Notes: generated by a model not told the origin, from the letters alone. A stretch of 15,747 nucleotides of DNA from Candidatus Nanohaloarchaea archaeon (GCA_030671745.1 DAOVHT010000016.1:1-15747), one strand, 5' to 3'; positions 6,835 through 14,964 are shown, numbered from the stretch's first letter. Program-made: numbers and translations.

Positions 6835-9800
6835 TCAGTCTTTCTTACCGAACATGCCAAGCTTGAACTGTCTTGCCTTCTTACCGAAAAAGGCATCAAC
6901 CTCAGATTCTAGAATAGCGAACTGTTGCCTGAGATACGAGCTTACCTTAAAGTTACCCATAATATGTTTTGACGGCTCAATGTACTTACGGATAGTCCCT
7001 TCAGACACCGTAAGGAGCAGTTTACCGCCACATGCCGAACACTTGCCGGTAAGTGGCACACGCCGATACTTTTCATTACAGCCCACACACCTGAGTCTCT
7101 GCCCTGAAAACGTTCGCATGTTACCTTTTATGTCTTTCAGAAGATGTTTCTCCAAAATCTTTTCAGACACATCACTCTCATCAACCGCAACCGCCTGTGT
7201 AGCAAGCTTAAGCTGTGCCTCAAGCTTCTCGCTCATTGTCTCCAGCACAACATACAGTGACTTGAACACGGCATCATTCAGATTATCAGTATCATGCGTG
7301 AACATGGAATGGTACACGCCGGGCTTTCCCATCCTATCTTCGACAAGCTCAATCTTGTCCCGTATTTCCCATGGTTTCTTGTATTCCATGGTATCCTCAT
7401 AGAAAGTCAAAGGATATGAATCAACAATATCCACACTCCATGCCTCATCATCCACTTCCTCAGGATCAAGATGTGTAGTGAGAACAAGTGGCGCATCCAT
7501 TGTAGCCGCCCCACGGGTGGTAGGCAAGAATTTCCTTGAGAAGTTAACAAGCGCATCCATCAAGAGCAATATGGAATCCTCGTCACCGTCACAGTTCCGT
7601 CTTTTAGCCGAATGCCAGAACGGATGCGCATAACATACTTTGGCAGGCGTGAACCCGATAATCCTGCCAATTATGCCCGCAGAAGTATGCGGTGCAAGGC
7701 CAATCACCATCTGCCCAACAAGATCCTCTTTCTTCTTCACATTATAATACTTCTCAAGCCCATACACCTTGACCAGAAGTTCATCCACAAACTTGCACAC
7801 GTTAATGAAATAATCCGCATTGGAAAAATCAGAATTGTCAGAGATGATGATATCCTGCACCTTAAGCTCAAGCACCTGGTTATCATCAATGAGAGGTTTT
7901 CCGTAAACATCCTTGTCATACCCATGCTTTTTAAGGACCGCAATGCTCACGTCAATCTCTTTCGGCTTGAAATGGGTTATGGGCACATCACTTGCATCAT
8001 ACCGTGTAGTTCCGTCCTTGTTCACGTAGAGCCCATATTTTTCACGCAACAGACCTTTCTCAAGGATCTCCATGTCCTTACCGCGACCTGATGCGCCCTT
8101 CACGCCTTTAAGCAGTTTAGGCAACACACGGACATCAACTTTCTTTGCAGCAAGATCAATCATCTCTTTAGGATTTATCTGTGCATGCCTGAACCTATCT
8201 GTAGGAAACCCGCAATGCTCCTCATCGGGAACGCTCTTCTTGCATTTAGAACAGAACCTATATTCCTGCGTCTCAGATCCGCACTTAAAACATATCTTGC
8301 CGTATGCCTGCATGTTACATTTAGCGCACCTGAAAGTTGGAAAATATGACGACACTTTCCCGACAGCATACGATTCCATCAGGTTTCGCATCCTGCCCCC
8401 CTCTTCACCGCAAGGGAATATTACCTGCGGCCTGCCTTTCATAAGCCGTCTTTCAGCCTTTTCGGGCCTACCCATCTTAAGCCCTACACGTGTGATGCCT
8501 TTCTCATGGAACCTGATACCAGAAATTAAAGATATTGCCTCAACCGTATTCTTTGATTTATCGATGATTCCCACATACTTATCCACATTCACTTTACCTG
8601 GATTGCCCAGCGTGAACAAGATGGTATCAGCCTCATCCTTATCAAAGGCAACCTTGCCTGTTGTCTCATCCACCCTGTGCGGTATGCATAATGTCTCAAG
8701 ACTTTTCTTGACAGAAGAATCAATCGATAGAGTGTCTCCCTCCACCTTTCCGGAAGAAACCGCACGGACCAAATCACCAAGTTCATCTTTTGACAGGTCA
8801 TGCCAGAAATGATTGTATGCCGGATGCATAGGCACCGACAATTCTTTTGATATGGTGACAGCAGATTCAAATGACGGCCTCTGATATGGCTTTTCTGCAA
8901 AAGGCAGGACATTGATAGAACACTTCTTTCCTTTCATCTCACGAAGCACTTCAAGACCCCACCATTCCTCACAGTAGCAGGACGGCAGAAGTATATGGTT
9001 CTGGCTCACAAATTCACCGTAAGGGATAAGGATGTCACCCATAGACAATATCTTGTCCACATACCTCCTGTATTTCTGTGCATCGTCAGCCGTGATTATC
9101 TTCCGCACCGTACCATCTTTAAGAAGAACGACAGGCGGTTCAACAGTATCGACCGGTGCACACACCGTCGCCTTGCCCGGAAGCTCGGTCGCAAACTGCG
9201 TACCGACAGCCACAAACCGTGTAAGATGAAAAATCCCGGGGTGCAGTGCTGTAGCCGCAATCCCTGCTGTCCTTGACCTGCCATACCGTAACCTGAACCC
9301 GCCCGGTCGTGCCGGATGTGAAAGTATAGGTCTTCCCGCAATCACTTTTGATATGTATTTGGTTGACGGCGTGTATTTCACGTCAACTTCACCGCCCTCA
9401 GACTTGACCGAGTTCACGCTCAGTTTAAGCTTGTTATACTTCTCAAGCCATAACCAATCATCAAGGTCGAACTCCTTGCCGAACTTGTTGACCCGTTTCA
9501 AGAGCTTGGGCGCCTTCAACGTAAGCCCTTCACCCACCACAAGGCACATACCACCCCGTATCCGGTTAGTCTCGACACGCGGCAGATCCTTATAGTTTGA
9601 CACCTCAAATTTTTCAGTAGGATCCCCGTCAAGGCACACATTGACGTTTTCTATGATCATCTCAATCTCTTTATCTGTCGGATGATACTGCATCCCCACA
9701 AGCCTGTAATAATCTTCAACCTCGGCCGCATACCTTTTCCTTTCGGTCTCATTCGCCTCATATTTAGCAAGACCCATCTTCTTCCGCAGATAATCAGCAA

Positions 9801-10299
9801 TAAGGACAGACATGGCAGATGCGGTCCCCCCAGCACTCCTGATAGGCCCTGAATAATAAAGTGAAATGTAACCGTCTTTTATCTTGACCGAACTTATACC
9901 TTCAAGAGGCGCAGTGACGACACCCAAAGTAAGATATGCAAGCCCCACACGAATGCCACCCTCAACCGCTTTCTCTTTGGATTCAAATTTAGAATATTTC
10001 TCTTTGGCGACCATCTCGGCCGACACGAGCGCGACCCGTTCATCATTCTTGCCGTACTTGGCCTCAAGTTCACGGATGCCTTCTTTCAACCCGGAACCCA
10101 TGAATTCAGGAAATATCATAGAGACCAGACCCTCGACACGCGCAGCCAGGTCTTCAGCGATAGGTATGTCTACCTTCTCCTCAGGATCAAGCTTCAGCTT
10201 CCGTGCTTTCCCCGCAAGCTCATAGGCCTTATCTATCTCACTGTCAAGAGAATCAAAATAATCTTTTGTCTCCTTATCTATCTCCAAATCAATAACCAC
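6835..10299 (-). CDS. polC: DNA polymerase D large (catalytic) subunit DP2
   Basis: The 1154-residue catalytic subunit of the archaeal family D replicative DNA polymerase. The catalytic loop is NCDGDED at 902-908; Asp904 and Asp906 are the expected metal-binding residues. Flanking blocks HPFWHSAKRR and RGAATMDAPLVL are typical. A multi-cysteine zinc region lies at about 658-705 (FRCAKC...CFKCG...FCSKC) and a second at about 1071-1095 (RCVGCNEKY...CSACGG). No intein interrupts the active site, unlike in several Pyrococcus/Thermococcus homologues. The C-terminus, QFKLGMF (1144-1150), looks like a PCNA-interacting peptide. The start is GTG at 10299. A TTG at 10287 preceded by GGTGG is an alternative, and the frame is open upstream without an ATG. 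A minus-strand TATA-like stretch lies around 10335-10350. It works with DP1, encoded at 11463-12935. Confidence 0.97.
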   Translation of the reverse strand: MVIDLEIDKETKDYFDSLDSEIDKAYELAGKARKLKLDPEEKVDIPIAEDLAARVEGLVSMIFPEFMGSGLKEGIRELEAKYGKNDERVALVSAEMVAKEKYSKFESKEKAVEGGIRVGLAYLTLGVVTAPLEGISSVKIKDGYISLYYSGPIRSAGGTASAMSVLIADYLRKKMGLAKYEANETERKRYAAEVEDYYRLVGMQYHPTDKEIEMIIENVNVCLDGDPTEKFEVSNYKDLPRVETNRIRGGMCLVVGEGLTLKAPKLLKRVNKFGKEFDLDDWLWLEKYNKLKLSVNSVKSEGGEVDVKYTPSTKYISKVIAGRPILSHPARPGGFRLRYGRSRTAGIAATALHPGIFHLTRFVAVGTQFATELPGKATVCAPVDTVEPPVVLLKDGTVRKIITADDAQKYRRYVDKILSMGDILIPYGEFVSQNHILLPSCYCEEWWGLEVLREMKGKKCSINVLPFAEKPYQRPSFESAVTISKELSVPMHPAYNHFWHDLSKDELGDLVRAVSSGKVEGDTLSIDSSVKKSLETLCIPHRVDETTGKVAFDKDEADTILFTLGNPGKVNVDKYVGIIDKSKNTVEAISLISGIRFHEKGITRVGLKMGRPEKAERRLMKGRPQVIFPCGEEGGRMRNLMESYAVGKVSSYFPTFRCAKCNMQAYGKICFKCGSETQEYRFCSKCKKSVPDEEHCGFPTDRFRHAQINPKEMIDLAAKKVDVRVLPKLLKGVKGASGRGKDMEILEKGLLREKYGLYVNKDGTTRYDASDVPITHFKPKEIDVSIAVLKKHGYDKDVYGKPLIDDNQVLELKVQDIIISDNSDFSNADYFINVCKFVDELLVKVYGLEKYYNVKKKEDLVGQMVIGLAPHTSAGIIGRIIGFTPAKVCYAHPFWHSAKRRNCDGDEDSILLLMDALVNFSRKFLPTTRGAATMDAPLVLTTHLDPEEVDDEAWSVDIVDSYPLTFYEDTMEYKKPWEIRDKIELVEDRMGKPGVYHSMFTHDTDNLNDAVFKSLYVVLETMSEKLEAQLKLATQAVAVDESDVSEKILEKHLLKDIKGNMRTFSGQRLRCVGCNEKYRRVPLTGKCSACGGKLLLTVSEGTIRKYIEPSKHIMGNFKVSSYLRQQFAILESEVDAFFGKKARQFKLGMFGKKD

Positions 10300-10442
10300 C
10301 GTAAGAATACTTTCTGCTATATGTCTGTTGTATTTATTATATTTATTACGCCCTCTATTTTTATAATATTTGATTGAAAAAGATATTAAACCTTGTTGTG
10401 TTTAAGAGAACCATAATAACTATTATATACCAAACGATTTCT

Positions 10443-10452
10443 GATATATATA
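10443..10452 (+). promoter_or_regulatory. TATA-like box of the small acidic protein gene
   Basis: GATATATATA at 10443-10452 predicts a transcription start near 10475 and a leader of about 60 nt before the ATG at 10535. That leader would contain the inverted repeat at 10482-10503. Confidence 0.35.
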
Positions 10453-10481
10453 CTTTTCTACCCCTATACAATTATGGTAAT

Positions 10482-10503
10482 ATAGCACCATATCATGTGC
10501 TAT
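10482..10503 (+). promoter_or_regulatory. 7-bp inverted repeat (hairpin or operator) in the leader
   Basis: ATAGCAC (10482-10488) and GTGCTAT (10497-10503) are perfectly complementary with an 8-nt spacer, followed by a short T-run at 10507-10511. It lies between the TATA-like box and the ribosome binding site (GAGGT at 10522-10526) of the small gene. It could be an RNA hairpin in the leader or a dimeric protein site, possibly for the neighbouring winged-helix regulator. The sequence does not decide between them. Confidence 0.35.
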
Positions 10504-10534
10504 TGCTTTTTAAAATAAAAAGAGGTTGAAAAAT

Positions 10535-10729
10535 ATGTTTGTAAAAACTATTGAACTTATGGCAGAAGGAAACACAGACGAGCTATCAAAAAAGCTTGAC
10601 AGCTCAGAAATGATAAGCGACTACGATGTAGATAGTATTGACAATGACAAGAAAAACATAATATTATCTTTCAGCAACCCAATAGACACAAAATATGTTG
10701 CACCCGCAATAGATTCCATCTTAAACTGA
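10535..10729 (+). CDS. Small acidic hypothetical protein (64 aa)
   Basis: A 64-residue acidic protein that I do not recognise. It has a helical N-terminal half and a C-terminal half with hydrophobic strands (KNIILSFS...YVAPAIDSIL). ATG at 10535 is chosen over an in-frame TTG at 10526 because a clear Shine-Dalgarno sequence, GAGGT at 10522-10526, sits about eight bases before the ATG and overlaps the TTG. No cysteines, signal peptide or membrane segment. It converges with the winged-helix regulator gene, with stop codons only a few bases apart, and is divergent from the PolD large-subunit gene. The strong RBS and leader hairpin suggest it is expressed and perhaps regulated. Its function is unknown. 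Confidence 0.6.
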   Translation: MFVKTIELMAEGNTDELSKKLDSSEMISDYDVDSIDNDKKNIILSFSNPIDTKYVAPAIDSILN

Positions 10730-10734
10730 AACGA

Positions 10735-11220
10735 TTACAGCATATCAATCAGTTTATTCATGTCTTGTGTCCCCGATTCTCGTGCATCCGTATATTTAAT
10801 TATCTCAATTCTGTCCACATAACTGCCTATCTTTCTCTTCAGCATAAAAAATATCCTATCCGCCTCAACAGGATCGGACACGATCCTGAACCACCCGTCC
10901 CACACACTGTTTGTGACAAGCCCGACACCCACAACCCCCTCTATTCCGTTGAGCAGTTTAACGAAATGCGAAAATTCCTTTTCGGCACTCGATAGGTGAT
11001 TGAGCGAGAAATATACCACATAGACCCCGTCAAGTCCGGCCTTCTTAGGGTTGATGTCCACCTTGTAAGACAACCCGATTGTCTCCTCGAGCTTTTTCCG
11101 TAAAGAACTGACCGTGGCATGATGGATGTTCATGTGTGTGGCAATAGTGTGATTGCTCGCAAGAGGATTATCAGAAAGATACAGAAGTATTTTTTTCTCA
11201 TTATCAGACAAGCCCATCAT
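10735..11220 (-). CDS. Winged-helix transcription regulator (Lrp/AsnC- or MarR-like)
   Basis: A 161-residue protein with an N-terminal winged helix-turn-helix (about 3-60: LSDNEKKILLYLSDNP, then NHTIATHMNIHHATVSSLRKKL as recognition region). A C-terminal alpha/beta domain (about 62-145) reads like the ligand-sensing domain of Lrp/AsnC regulators, with strands DGVYVVYFSL, GVVGVGLVTN and WFRIVSD and a final IEIIKYTD. It is therefore probably a dimeric DNA-binding regulator responding to a small molecule. A MarR-like assignment is possible because the N-terminus is slightly unusual. The start is one of two adjacent ATGs (11220 or 11217). A minus-strand TATA at about 11248-11256 gives a very short leader. 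It is convergent with the small acidic gene. Confidence 0.65.
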   Translation of the reverse strand: MMGLSDNEKKILLYLSDNPLASNHTIATHMNIHHATVSSLRKKLEETIGLSYKVDINPKKAGLDGVYVVYFSLNHLSSAEKEFSHFVKLLNGIEGVVGVGLVTNSVWDGWFRIVSDPVEADRIFFMLKRKIGSYVDRIEIIKYTDARESGTQDMNKLIDML

Positions 11221-11342
11221 ATCACATATGACAATTTAGATAAGGTTGTATATAAAAATATGTAAATAATGACACAATGAAAAGAACAATATGTCAATAA
11301 ATACAACAAACAAGTAAATAGATATCAACATTTACAGAAAAC

Positions 11343-11430
11343 TATATATACTGCAACAACCAATAATATCTATAATCCCTCATTAAATCCAAACCCCCGA
11401 CCGGGCACCAAAAACCCTGCCCGGTCTTTT
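11343..11430 (+). ncRNA. Candidate short RNA ending in a GC-rich hairpin and T-run
   Basis: On the plus strand a TATA-like TATATATA (about 11343-11350) is followed by a perfect 8-bp stem, GACCGGGC (11399-11406) with GCCCGGTC (11419-11426), a 12-nt loop and TTTT (11427-11430). This looks like a roughly 55-nt transcript with an intrinsic terminator. No plus-strand gene precedes it closely. The hairpin is far more GC-rich than its surroundings. It could instead be a structure at the end of the DP1 mRNA on the other strand, although that strand has no T-run after the stem. Confidence 0.35.
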
Positions 11431-11441
11431 AATTCCCTTCT

Positions 11442-11460
11442 AAGAAAATATAAGAAAAAA
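11442..11460 (-). terminator. T-rich terminator after the DP1 gene
   Basis: Immediately after the DP1 stop codon (11465-11463), the minus strand reads a T-rich tract with a T6 run and a T4 run. This is consistent with archaeal U-tract termination. Confidence 0.45.
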
Positions 11461-11462
11461 TA

Positions 11463-12935
11463 TCAATTCAAAAGATCCAGCACCCGCGGTTTCTTGTCTT
11501 TCAGAGACACAACAGTGACCTTGCCCGGATTAGACTCATGCCCCACCCGGTCCATGAAAGAAGTCTGCCCCTGGAAAGTAGAAGCCGACACCATAAGCAC
11601 ACCCCTATAACTCTTGACTGCAAACGAGTGCAGATCGCCCGTATGGAAAATGTCAGGCACGCTCCTTATGACATGCGGATCATCCCCTGACGGCATAAGC
11701 TGCGTAGACTTATACATGGGCGCCAGATGCCGTTTACGAAGAAGCTCAGTCATCACATGTTCAGGCTGATCCATGCCTTTAACACGAAGCGACGGCACCG
11801 CATTGATTATCTTTGTAAAACTGTAACCATGATACATAAGCACATTCATGCCCTCCCTGCCATCCATACCATGAAGTTCCACCCGACATGGATTAGGTCC
11901 AAGATGAACATTATTGAAACTTGTAATGTTAGGAAAAAAATTCTTACCTATTGGAGGTTGCGGTTCAGCAAGACGCACCGCATCATGATTTCCTGGAATG
12001 ATGACAATCTCCATATACTCGGGTATCCTTTCAATAAACTTTTCAAAAGCAAGATACTGATCATAGATGTCAGGTATCTTAAGGTCCTGTTTCTGCCCCG
12101 GATATATCCCTACACCGTCAACATTGTCCCCAGACATACATATATACTTAACTTTCTCAGCACCGTCCTCCCCACTCTTGAGCCATTTGATAAACCTGTC
12201 CTCAACCTTCTGAAGATATTCATTACTGCCCATGTGAATGTCTGATATAAGGACCGCACTTAAGTCATCCTCAATATTCTTATCGAAATGGTTCATGATA
12301 GGCACATCTGGAAAAACAATATTATTGATAAACATGGTACCGTTGCTCACACTTCCCAATATTGCAACAATCTCATCAGGAATGATTGCTTCCTCACCTA
12401 TGTTCTTGTCTTTCATGATTATTGCAGTCATGGTCCCTGTCGGATCCTCAACATTCAGTATGTGATGCCCGTTCTTACTGATATTGATGTCTGATATAAT
12501 TGCAATCACGCACACATTCTTTTCATCTGTCGCCTCTTTGAGCCGTCCTACCGACATCGGATTCTTGACCTCGGTGTGTGCCAAGAGAATATTTTTTATT
12601 TTTTCATATCTATCATTGAAATATGCAACAAAATCAGTCAACGTCTTGGTATTCTGTGGTTCTTCAGCTTTTGAATGTATCTTGACCGACCCGGAAACAT
12701 CTTTAGCCAAGATCTTTTTTGATGCTGTCTTGATAAAAACAGACTTTTTATCCTTGTCATTTCCGGCTTCCAATGCCTCGATGACCTCTTTGGTAAGGAA
12801 AAAATTGCCCACACTCATTAATTTCTCAGAAAGTGCGCCTGCATCAATGCCTTTATCAACCACATAATCAACAGCGTCAGGCTCAGCAAGTATGCCTGCC
12901 TCAATAAAGATACCTGCAACCTCTTTCTTGTCCAT
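11463..12935 (-). CDS. polB: DNA polymerase D small (exonuclease) subunit DP1
   Basis: The 490-residue partner of DP2, an Mre11-like phosphodiesterase that supplies the proofreading 3'-5' exonuclease. The order is: an N-terminal helical domain (about 1-60), a linker, an OB-fold (about 135-215, HHILNVEDPTGTMTAIIM) and the phosphoesterase domain (225-490). Metal motifs are SDIHMGS (Asp232, His234), SGDNVDGVGIYPGQ (Asp270), PGNHD (Asn316, His317) and MYHGYS (His369). The last motif reads G433-D-L-H436 where the family normally has GHxH, so one metal-ligand histidine is an aspartate. The protein is shorter than the 600-plus residues of Pyrococcus DP1, mainly in the linker. ATG at 12935 lies about 30 nt after a minus-strand TATA (12970-12961), giving a leaderless or short-leader mRNA. 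Confidence 0.96.
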   Translation of the reverse strand: MDKKEVAGIFIEAGILAEPDAVDYVVDKGIDAGALSEKLMSVGNFFLTKEVIEALEAGNDKDKKSVFIKTASKKILAKDVSGSVKIHSKAEEPQNTKTLTDFVAYFNDRYEKIKNILLAHTEVKNPMSVGRLKEATDEKNVCVIAIISDINISKNGHHILNVEDPTGTMTAIIMKDKNIGEEAIIPDEIVAILGSVSNGTMFINNIVFPDVPIMNHFDKNIEDDLSAVLISDIHMGSNEYLQKVEDRFIKWLKSGEDGAEKVKYICMSGDNVDGVGIYPGQKQDLKIPDIYDQYLAFEKFIERIPEYMEIVIIPGNHDAVRLAEPQPPIGKNFFPNITSFNNVHLGPNPCRVELHGMDGREGMNVLMYHGYSFTKIINAVPSLRVKGMDQPEHVMTELLRKRHLAPMYKSTQLMPSGDDPHVIRSVPDIFHTGDLHSFAVKSYRGVLMVSASTFQGQTSFMDRVGHESNPGKVTVVSLKDKKPRVLDLLN

Positions 12936-12960
12936 GTCTTAATTGCGCAATAAAATGTTT

Positions 12961-12970
12961 TAAAATTATA
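12961..12970 (-). promoter_or_regulatory. TATA box of the DP1 gene
   Basis: On the minus strand TATAATTTTA at 12970-12961 lies about 30 nt before the DP1 ATG. DP1 therefore appears to have its own promoter and not to rely only on read-through from the PHP gene 61 nt upstream. Confidence 0.45.
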
Positions 12971-12996
12971 CCAACATTTACAAAAAACTCAACAAA

Positions 12997-14316
12997 TCAA
13001 AACAACCTTTTCTGTCCCGTCCCCTGTCCAGAAATTATGTTGACATTGAACACATCTTCCTTCGCCCCGACAACAAGCTTGCCGTAAGTGCCGTCAAACC
13101 CGGCCGGCGAGAAACTGAAATCACCGTTCTTGACCTTGATGATATTATCAATCACAATCTCTGATACTTCAGCCGACGCAAGCTTTTTCCTGATGACCTC
13201 ATCCTTCTCAAACCATATCTGTGCCTCATTACCAAACACATCTACCACCTTATCATAGAGTGCCACAACCTTTGCAGACACAACAGACACAACACCTAAT
13301 GAATAAGCAATAACCTCAACGAGAGGCACCATCCGGACAAAATCTTTTGTCGACGGGGACAGTTCACCGAATTCCCTTGTGCCTCCCTGAACATCTTTCA
13401 GCTGCAACGCTCTCTCAAGAACCCCCACAGTCAACTTTTTACCGCATATGGGACACTTATTGCCTTTAGGCGTATGTTTAGGTGAGAACACACAATATGC
13501 ATCGCCATGCCCTTTCTTTTTAGCCCTGTGCCCTGTAAGGAAGAACCTGCCCTCGGTCGGATTAAATTCCGCAGTACGCGCAATCCTATTCTTTCTTATG
13601 GCATCAATTACATTTCCATAAGAAACTGAACCGACCTCAACCGTTGTGAACTCGCGTCCCATCCTGTTGAGTGCGGCCGAGTGCGCATCACTGTTTGAAA
13701 TCAATGAAAAATCATCAAGCTCAGGTATCAACGAAAGTATCTCAGGGTCGGCTGAAAGCCCGGTCTCGACAGCCGATATCCTCTCAGTCGCACTTCCATA
13801 AAAATGTTTCATCTTATCAATCGGATTACTTGACCCATAAACCCCTTGCGGTGTCATGACATGAGCCGGTATGGCCTCAATTTTGTCATCAATGTCAAGT
13901 ATCTTTGACAACTTATTACTTACATCAACCCTGTCCGCACATTTAATGAATGGTCTGCCAATAGTGTTCTTGACACCCATACCTTCTAAAATTTTACAGG
14001 TCCTCTCAACCGAATCAAATGACGGAAACAAAAGTACAGTATGCACAGATTTCCTGCCTGCCCCAACAGCTGCCGTAAATATGACCTCGGTCTGAAGCAT
14101 GAACCGTGCATCATTACCTTTCTTTGAAAAGAGCCCATCTTCTCTTTCAACTAGATTGCCTTTCAAGAATTCTCTCCACTCAGGATGAAGACAGTCCCCC
14201 GTACCGAAGACATCTATACCTTTCTTCTGCATAGCAACCTCAAGGTTATCGAGCGATATCTGTCCCACACCACCTGCATACCCTGAATGCGAGTGCAAAT
14301 CACAATTAATTAACAT
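12997..14316 (-). CDS. PHP-family phosphoesterase with a zinc ribbon (COG1379 type)
   Basis: A 439-residue protein with the metal motifs of the PHP (polymerase and histidinol phosphatase) fold: DLHSHS (Asp6, His8, His10), GTGDCLHP (Asp41, His44), Glu77, His92, AHVMTP (His152) and SNSDAH (Asp210, His212). A zinc-ribbon-like segment follows at about 275-291 (Cys275, Cys288, Cys291). The C-terminal part (about 325-430) is helical, then strand-rich, and is the region that resembles helicase-linked copies in bacteria. The family is of poorly known function and is thought to hydrolyse phosphoesters in nucleic acids. It ends in GQKRLF, a possible minimal sliding-clamp motif. It lies 61 nt upstream of DP1 on the same strand and is divergent from the dUTPase-like gene. 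ATG at 14316 gives the conserved start directly before DLHSHS. Confidence 0.88.
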   Translation of the reverse strand: MLINCDLHSHSGYAGGVGQISLDNLEVAMQKKGIDVFGTGDCLHPEWREFLKGNLVEREDGLFSKKGNDARFMLQTEVIFTAAVGAGRKSVHTVLLFPSFDSVERTCKILEGMGVKNTIGRPFIKCADRVDVSNKLSKILDIDDKIEAIPAHVMTPQGVYGSSNPIDKMKHFYGSATERISAVETGLSADPEILSLIPELDDFSLISNSDAHSAALNRMGREFTTVEVGSVSYGNVIDAIRKNRIARTAEFNPTEGRFFLTGHRAKKKGHGDAYCVFSPKHTPKGNKCPICGKKLTVGVLERALQLKDVQGGTREFGELSPSTKDFVRMVPLVEVIAYSLGVVSVVSAKVVALYDKVVDVFGNEAQIWFEKDEVIRKKLASAEVSEIVIDNIIKVKNGDFSFSPAGFDGTYGKLVVGAKEDVFNVNIISGQGTGQKRLF

Positions 14317-14361
14317 ATATAGTTTTAAAATTTCAAAACATAAATTCTTTTGGTATTATTT
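14317..14361. promoter_or_regulatory. Divergent promoter region, PHP gene and dUTPase-like gene
   Basis: Only 45 nt separate the two start codons. TTTTAAAA at 14323-14330 is a plausible TATA for the plus-strand gene, with a leader of about 10 nt. For the minus strand the same box is too close to the ATG. A weak AATTTATG-like element near 14341 is the only alternative there. Confidence 0.35.
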
Positions 14362-14940
14362 ATGACAGTCCTAGGTAAAGAGACCCTGATACATCTCATA
14401 AAAGAGAAAGACATGATTTCTGATTACAAAGACATCGACACCCAGATTACTGCAAACGGTTTTGATTTCAGGCTAGCTGCATTGATTGAGGTTAAAAGGG
14501 CAGGCCAGTTAAGGATAGATAAGAAAAGCGCAAAAAGACCTGAACTGGGTACTGCACATGTTCTTGAAGGATTTGAAGACCACATAAAAAATATAGACAC
14601 AGAAAAAACCATAATTCTAAAGGAAGGCACCTTGATTGACCTTGACGACAGAAAGACATACCTTGCCGTCACCTGCGAAAAGGTCAACACACCCGAAAAC
14701 ACAAATTTTGAGATAGAACCACGATCATCACTTTTCAGGTATTGCCAGTGTGACATAGTCACCGGATTCGGTGAAGCCGGTTACAGAGGCATCTTGACTG
14801 TCCTGTTCAGACCATCCCTGCCAGGTGCAGCAATTGACATAGGTGTAAGGTTCATGCAGGTCTCTTTCAACAGATTAGACTCAGATTCTCATTATGAAGA
14901 CCAGAAAGAGAACAATTACCAAGGTGGAAACATTCTTTAG
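14362..14940 (+). CDS. dUTPase / dCTP deaminase family protein
   Basis: A 192-residue member of the trimeric Dcd/Dut fold, which removes dUTP or deaminates dCTP to control uracil in DNA precursors. Family motifs are NGFDFRL (32-38), EPRSSLFR (119-126), GEAGYRG (137-143), the strand GVRFMQVSFNRL (161-172) and the C-terminal arm YQGG (186-189), which closes over the substrate. The Glu that follows the TL strand in bifunctional dCTP deaminases (TLE) is not present; the corresponding stretch reads TVLF. I therefore favour dUTPase activity, as in some archaeal relatives with TLML there. ATG at 14362 is the first ATG; an in-frame TTG at 14350 has no support. The location between the PHP/PolD genes and the putative origin fits a role in DNA synthesis. 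Confidence 0.82.
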   Translation: MTVLGKETLIHLIKEKDMISDYKDIDTQITANGFDFRLAALIEVKRAGQLRIDKKSAKRPELGTAHVLEGFEDHIKNIDTEKTIILKEGTLIDLDDRKTYLAVTCEKVNTPENTNFEIEPRSSLFRYCQCDIVTGFGEAGYRGILTVLFRPSLPGAAIDIGVRFMQVSFNRLDSDSHYEDQKENNYQGGNIL

Positions 14941-14944
14941 AGTT

Positions 14945-14959
14945 ACACCTTCAAGGTGT
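14945..14959 (+). terminator. Short inverted repeat after the dUTPase-like gene
   Basis: ACACCTT and AAGGTGT flank a single C, starting 4 nt after the stop codon. This is a 15-bp palindrome that can form a 5-bp hairpin. No T-run follows directly; the next is T8 at 15008-15015. It may be a 3'-end structure or a protein site at the edge of the origin region. Confidence 0.3.
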
Positions 14960-14964
14960 CACTC

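Noticed and set aside
6719..7402. Plus-strand open frame of 227 codons across the 3' end of the PolD large-subunit gene
   Set aside because: It is antisense to a strongly supported gene, is Ser/Cys/Phe-rich as expected of a shadow frame, and lacks a recognisable domain or RBS.
7575..7605. Intein at the DP2 catalytic motif
   Set aside because: The sequence reads straight through NCDGDED with no insertion and no intein splice motifs.
8072..8812. Plus-strand open frame of 246 codons inside the PolD large-subunit gene
   Set aside because: Fully antisense to conserved DP2 sequence, with low-complexity Ser/Pro/Leu composition. A shadow frame.
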